DNA from: Terriglobia bacterium
GTDB taxonomy: Bacteria; Acidobacteriota; Terriglobia; UBA7540
Assembly (NCBI GenBank): GCA_022866195.1
Contig: JALHUF010000593.1
Location: forward strand, 1-9,314
Length of the DNA: 9,314 nt
Direction of reading: 5' to 3'
Shown: positions 5,859 to 9,314 of the stretch, one piece after another
Position numbering within the stretch: the first letter of the stretch is position 1
Layout: every line of letters starts with the position of its first letter
Program-made: the position numbers and the translations under genes
The notes under the pieces: generated by a model
The model's input: the letters and a program-made list of their open reading frames with translations, nothing else
What the model was told of the DNA's origin: nothing
Database searches by the model: none

Positions 5859-6440
5859 ATGGCAGACATCGATCTCAGTCTGGCGGTGGCGACACAAGTC
5901 GAGGAGATGCGGAAGGCTGGAGGGCAGCCGTCCGATGAGGCTCTGAGTAAGCTGGCGAGGCAAATCGCGCAGGCCTTTGGAGCCAAGAAGGATGAGGTGG
6001 CAATCCTGCGGCTCTCGTCGGACGGCAAGATGTTGAGTTTTGTTTTCCCCGCAATGTTGTCGAAGATTGGTGCCATTCCGCTGACCACCGCACACTCGCT
6101 GGCCACCAAGACCATTCGCGACCGGCGAGGGGAGATCGTCAACAACTTCTCGGCTTACAAGCATCCTACGGTCTTCGAGGCTGTGGACCTGTCGGAGCAG
6201 GAGAAGGCCGCGCCCATCCAAAAGATCGTCAGCTCGCCGATGATTACGGAAGGAAAAGTTGTGGGAGTGATCCAGGTCAGCCGGAAGGGGCGGGGCGGCG
6301 ATGTGATTGGGCCTGATTTCACGCCCCGTGATCTGGCGGAGCTGAATGCGGTGGGCACGATCGTGGGCCAGTACCTTGCGGCTCTGCCTTTTGCTGCCCC
6401 GGGTGCACCCAAGCCTCCGGCCCCCCCCGCCAAGGCCTGA
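5859..6440 (+). CDS. Small GAF-domain protein, 193 aa
   Basis: A single-domain GAF protein, a fold that binds small ligands or mediates dimerisation in signalling proteins; no output domain is attached. ATG 5859 is preferred because GGGGGG lies 6 nt upstream; ATG 5853, two codons earlier, would sit directly on that tract. After an N-terminal helix (1-40), the GAF core runs from about 45 to 175: EVAILRLSSDGKMLSFVFP (strand pair), a long helix with TTAHSLATKTIRDRR, NNFSAYKHPTVFE, and SSPMITEGKVVGVIQVSRKG, typical of the last two GAF strands. The helix DLAELNAVGTIVGQYLA then closes the domain. The tail from about 177 is Pro/Ala-rich and is coded partly by a run of eight C. No haem, Cys-chromophore or cyclic-nucleotide motif can be recognised, so the ligand is unknown. 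It has its own promoter and converges on the inositol-phosphate synthase gene. Confidence 0.85.
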   Translation: MADIDLSLAVATQVEEMRKAGGQPSDEALSKLARQIAQAFGAKKDEVAILRLSSDGKMLSFVFPAMLSKIGAIPLTTAHSLATKTIRDRRGEIVNNFSAYKHPTVFEAVDLSEQEKAAPIQKIVSSPMITEGKVVGVIQVSRKGRGGDVIGPDFTPRDLAELNAVGTIVGQYLAALPFAAPGAPKPPAPPAKA

Positions 6441-6452
6441 GAGGTCGGCTCC

Positions 6453-6465
6453 GGCAGGGACTGCC
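6453..6465. terminator. Weak hairpin between convergent genes
   Basis: GGCAG (6453-6457) pairs with CTGCC (6461-6465) around GGA, inside the 58-nt gap between the stops of the GAF gene and the minus-strand synthase gene. The stem is only 5 bp and no T-run follows directly, so this is a weak candidate for a shared terminator. Confidence 0.2.
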
Positions 6466-6498
6466 CAGTTCTGGAACCTTTCCTCGCGCCCGCGTGCT

Positions 6499-7824
6499 CT
6501 AGTCGTAGTATTCCAGACCCAAGTGCGTGATCAGCTCCTGACCGCGCAGGTGGCGCAGGGTGTTCTTGAGCTTCATCAGCTGGATGAAAAGATCGTGCTC
6601 GGGATAGAGATTGGGAGCGCACATAGGACTCTTGAAATAGAACGACAGCCACTCCTGAATTCCCTTGCGCGCCATGACGGGGCACCGCTGGGCCAGGTCG
6701 AGGAACAGCACCAGGTCCAGGACCAGGGGCGCGGCCAGGATGGAATCGCGACAGAGAAAGTCGATCTTGATCTGCATCGGATAGCCGAGCCATCCGAAGA
6801 TATCGAGATTATCCCAGCCTTCCTTGTTATCGCCGCGCGGGGGGTAATAGTTGATGCGCACCTTGTGGCAAAAGCCCTTGTAAAGCTCCGGATACAGTTC
6901 TGGTTGGAGAATGTATTCCAGGACGGAGAGCTTGCTTTCCTCTTTGGTGCGGAAGGAGCCAGGATCGTCGAGCACTTCGCCGTCGCGGTTCCCGAGGATG
7001 TTGGTGGAGAACCAGCCGTGTAGGCCGAGCAGGCGCGCCTTCAAGCCGGGCGCGATGATGGTTTTCATCAAGGTCTGTCCGGTCTTGAAGTCCTTGCCGC
7101 AAATGGGCACGCCGTTCCGAAGCGCCAGCTCGCGCAGGGCGGGGATATCCACCGTGAGGTTCGGGGCGCCGTTGGCAAAGGGGACGCCAAGCTTCAGCGC
7201 GGCATAAGCGTAGATCATGCTGGGGGCGATGTCGGGGTTATTGGATCGCAGACCCTTCTCGAACGCGGCTAGGTTCTGATGGACGGCACCCGCTTTCAAG
7301 AACGTTTCGGTGGAGGCGCACCAGATCATCACGAGCCGGGAGACACCCGTTGATTTCTTGAATTGTTGGATATCGTCCATGAGCTGGTGGGCGAGGTCCA
7401 TTTTTGTCTTGCCCTTCTTGACGTTTTCGCCGTGCAGGTTCTTCACATACTTCTGCTCGAAGACGGCAGGCAGGGGCCGAATCTGGGAGAGAAAGTCCTT
7501 TACTTGGTCGAGGAGCGACCGCTCGAGGACCCCCGCCTTGAGGGCAGCCTCGTAGCAGTTGTCGCGAAACAGGTCCCAGCCCGCAAAGATCAGGTCATCC
7601 AGCTCGGCGAGGGGGATGAAGTCCTTGATTCGTGGTGTGCGCTTTTCGGTGCGCTTCCCCAGGCGAATCGTACCCATTTGGGTGAGGGAGCCAAAGGGGC
7701 GGCCCAACTGTCGGCGGATGGCTTCAACCCCCGCAATGAAAGTCGTCGCCACGGCCCCCATGCCAGGGATCAGGACGCCTAATCTTCCTTTAGGTTCAAC
7801 GATTTGGATGGATTTCTTTGCCAC
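6499..7824 (-). CDS. ino1: Inositol-3-phosphate synthase, 441 aa
   Basis: Converts glucose 6-phosphate to 1L-myo-inositol 1-phosphate using NAD+ as a recycled cofactor, the first step of inositol and inositol-lipid synthesis; cytoplasmic. GTG 7824 is chosen as the start because GGAGG lies 9 nt upstream and the protein then opens with a short lead into the Rossmann strand. A longer frame from TTG 7890 adds 22 poorly fitting residues. Motifs: GVLIPGMGAVATTF (16-29, NAD-binding loop), NPDIAPSMIYAYAALKLGVPFANGAPN (about 196-222), GKDFKTGQT (243-251, matching the family's GDDFKSGQT with Lys for the second residue), HGWFSTNILGNRDG (269-282), SKLSVLEY, and YPPRGDNKEGWDN (327-339). Its length lies between the short actinobacterial enzymes (about 360) and eukaryotic ones (about 510), as in several other bacterial phyla. 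It is divergent from the FHA-GAF-PP2C gene. No clear promoter was found on its strand. Confidence 0.92.
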   Translation of the reverse strand: MAKKSIQIVEPKGRLGVLIPGMGAVATTFIAGVEAIRRQLGRPFGSLTQMGTIRLGKRTEKRTPRIKDFIPLAELDDLIFAGWDLFRDNCYEAALKAGVLERSLLDQVKDFLSQIRPLPAVFEQKYVKNLHGENVKKGKTKMDLAHQLMDDIQQFKKSTGVSRLVMIWCASTETFLKAGAVHQNLAAFEKGLRSNNPDIAPSMIYAYAALKLGVPFANGAPNLTVDIPALRELALRNGVPICGKDFKTGQTLMKTIIAPGLKARLLGLHGWFSTNILGNRDGEVLDDPGSFRTKEESKLSVLEYILQPELYPELYKGFCHKVRINYYPPRGDNKEGWDNLDIFGWLGYPMQIKIDFLCRDSILAAPLVLDLVLFLDLAQRCPVMARKGIQEWLSFYFKSPMCAPNLYPEHDLFIQLMKLKNTLRHLRGQELITHLGLEYYD

Positions 7825-7937
7825 TTTTCCCGCCCTCCGGATACTGAGGAGCAATTCAGCAGCCAACCGAAACCAGCCATACTGCGCCAACTGCCCGCGA
7901 ATTGCAATCCAATTCCATGGCCGTTGGCTCCGCTGGG

Positions 7938-7964
7938 TTGGCCCTCCTTGGCAGAGGGCGCCAA
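7938..7964. promoter_or_regulatory. Imperfect inverted repeat upstream of ino1
   Basis: TTGGCCCTC (7938-7946) can pair with GAGGGCGCCAA (7954-7964), leaving two bases bulged and a 7-nt loop. It lies 114-140 nt before the synthase start and upstream of the plus-strand promoter at 7998-8026, so it could be a regulator site serving either gene. The evidence is only the symmetry. The 257-nt gap 7825-8081 holds no supported gene. Confidence 0.25.
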
Positions 7965-7997
7965 TCTGGCCGCAACTGCGCCCTTCTGTCCTGCCTG

Positions 7998-8026
7998 GTG
8001 AAAACCCTGGCCCAGAGAGTTATAAT
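7998..8026 (+). promoter_or_regulatory. Promoter of the FHA-GAF-PP2C gene
   Basis: A perfect TATAAT (8021-8026) lies 17 nt after GTGAAA (7998-8003), which matches TTGACA at four of six positions. Transcription from about 8033 would give a leader of about 50 nt before ATG 8082. Confidence 0.55.
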
Positions 8027-8081
8027 GTCGTCCATCACAGCCCGCATACGTGCGAGGCTTCTTCCGGCCAGGTGAGCGACT

Positions 8082-9314
8082 ATGCCTGATAACTTTCCTC
8101 GATTGGTAGTTCGCGAGACCTCCGGCACCGAGCGCGAAACCCAGATTGCGCACACCCCTTTCACGCTGGGGCGGCAGAGTGACAATGACCTGGTGCTCCT
8201 CGATAACCGCATTTCCCGCCGTCACGCCCAGATTGTTCAAGATGCGCACGGGTACGTGCTCGAAGATGCGGGGAGTCGGCACGGGACTTACGTCAACGCG
8301 GCCCGGATCACCTCCTGTCTCCTGCACAGCGGCGACCAGATCAGCCTGGGGGTTGCGGATGCCTACCAGATCTTCTTCGTGACGGAGCAGGCAGTTCTGC
8401 CGAAGCTCCTGGAGGAAATCGGCAAGGCGGCGGGGAGCCCGGTGCCGCAGCTACAGCATCTGGGTCTGTTGCTGCAAATGGCCCAGATGTTGAATCGCGC
8501 GCCGGTGCTGGAAGAGGTGCTGACTGCCCTGGTGGATTCGGCGCTGCAAGTGACGGATGCGGAGCGGGGTCTTCTGTTCCTGTGCGAGGAAGGCGGGGAG
8601 CTGCGTCTACGTCTGGCGCGGGGGCGGGGCGGAGTTCATCTGCCCGCGAACCTGTCCGACTATTCACACCGCGTGGTGGAGCACGTGGCGCAATCGCGGC
8701 GCGAGGAGGTCGGGCTGGAAGAGGAAATGACGGGACGGTCACCTAAGGAAACCGGCTTGATTCGCGGCGGAATGCGCGGCGTGGTGGCGCTGCCCCTCCA
8801 GAAGCATCCCATGACGGAGATGGGCGGCGAGACCATCCATCAAACGGTGCCCGAGCTTCTCGGCGTGCTCTATCTCGATAGCCACGCGCGCGCCACGGCG
8901 GTCACCGGCCTGGACCGCCAGGTGCTTCAGACACTGGCGGTGGAGGGCGCGACCGTTATCGAAAACGCCCGAGTGTTTCGGCTGACGCGGGAGCAGGAGC
9001 GCATGCGGCACGAGCTGACCCTGGCACATAGCATCCAGCAGGGCTTGTTGCCTCGCCAGTTGCCGCAGAGTGACTACTTTGAGATGCGCGCGCGGACCAT
9101 CCCTTGCCAGAGCGTGGGCGGCGACTACTACGATGTGGTCCGCTTGCCCGACGAGCGATACGGTTTCACGGTGGCGGATGTTTCGGGGAAGGGACTTCCC
9201 GCGGCCATACTCGCCGCAACCCTCCAGGGAGCCTTCGCAGCCGTGGCGGCGGGCGACCCTGATCCTTGCGATCTCTTCCACCGGATGAACGACTTTCTGT
9301 GTGAGCGAACACCC
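8082..9314 (+). CDS. FHA-GAF-PP2C (SpoIIE/RsbU-type) signalling phosphatase, 3' end outside window
   Basis: A multidomain regulator in which phosphopeptide binding and ligand sensing probably control a PPM-family Ser/Thr phosphatase. ATG 8082 follows AGGTGAG with 5-nt spacing, and the frame stays open for 411 codons to the window edge. The FHA domain (about 8-100) shows FTLGRQSDNDLVL (G30, R31), ISRRHAQI (S45, R46, H48) and GSRHGTYVN (G68, T69, N72), all conserved phosphothreonine-binding positions. The GAF domain (about 125-298) includes TDAERGLLFL, GVVALPL and LLGVLYLDS. A helix then carries LAHSIQQGLLPRQLP (314-328), the usual lead into RsbU-type phosphatases. The PP2C domain begins with SVGGDYYDV (344-352, D348 as metal ligand) and GFTVADVSGKGLPAAI (361-376, D366). 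The remaining phosphatase motifs lie beyond the window. Anti-sigma-antagonist partners are typical targets of such phosphatases but none is seen here. No stop, frameshift or missing key residue is visible. Confidence 0.92.
   Translation, partial: MPDNFPRLVVRETSGTERETQIAHTPFTLGRQSDNDLVLLDNRISRRHAQIVQDAHGYVLEDAGSRHGTYVNAARITSCLLHSGDQISLGVADAYQIFFVTEQAVLPKLLEEIGKAAGSPVPQLQHLGLLLQMAQMLNRAPVLEEVLTALVDSALQVTDAERGLLFLCEEGGELRLRLARGRGGVHLPANLSDYSHRVVEHVAQSRREEVGLEEEMTGRSPKETGLIRGGMRGVVALPLQKHPMTEMGGETIHQTVPELLGVLYLDSHARATAVTGLDRQVLQTLAVEGATVIENARVFRLTREQERMRHELTLAHSIQQGLLPRQLPQSDYFEMRARTIPCQSVGGDYYDVVRLPDERYGFTVADVSGKGLPAAILAATLQGAFAAVAAGDPDPCDLFHRMNDFLCERTP

Noticed and set aside
7559..8327. Open frames spanning the ino1/FHA gap on both strands
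   Set aside because: They run through the promoter region and overlap both well-supported genes out of frame, with no domain similarity.
8341..9281. Minus-strand frames of 133 and 180 codons opposite the FHA-GAF-PP2C gene
   Set aside because: The plus strand carries conserved FHA, GAF and phosphatase motifs throughout; the minus-strand products are Pro/Arg-rich without domains.

Overview
The window reads as a moderately GC-rich bacterial chromosome segment, most likely from an acidobacterium or a close relative. This placement is an inference. It rests on a secreted TPR protein with an N-terminal segment I associate with Acidobacteria, an FHA-GAF-PP2C regulator, a bacterial inositol-phosphate synthase of about 440 residues, and a degenerate TTGTYSG-type heptamer array between genes. 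No rRNA, tRNA, CRISPR array, transposase, integrase or phage gene was seen.

Layout, left to right. At 1-324 (+) is the 3' end of a malate dehydrogenase gene. Positions 325-477 lie between convergent genes and carry three tight hairpins with 3-nt loops. On the minus strand, a large secreted TPR-repeat protein (1160-3001) is followed by an overlapping, lower-GC gene for an unnamed HEPN-like helical protein (478-1179). The second gene appears to be translationally coupled to the first. Next comes a minus-strand operon reading from right to left: an exported M19 dipeptidase (4406-5647), an exported cyclophilin (3765-4409, overlapping by 4 nt) and a cytoplasmic cyclophilin (3103-3633). A good sigma-70-type promoter precedes the operon. 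From the same intergenic region, but on the plus strand, a small GAF-domain protein (5859-6440) is expressed from its own promoter. It converges on an inositol-3-phosphate synthase gene (6499-7824, minus). Divergent from the synthase is an FHA-GAF-PP2C signalling phosphatase (8082 onward, plus) that runs off the right edge.

How the genes fit together. Central metabolism (malate dehydrogenase, inositol phosphate synthase), envelope protein and peptide processing (dipeptidase plus two prolyl isomerases) and signalling (GAF, FHA-GAF-PP2C) lie side by side, so this is mostly an ordinary core region. The parts least explained by known families are the TPR/HEPN-like gene pair, the hairpin cluster beside it, and the heptamer array between the two cyclophilin genes. 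I did not find convincing evidence of a complete new multi-gene system; the TPR/HEPN-like pair is the best candidate for follow-up.
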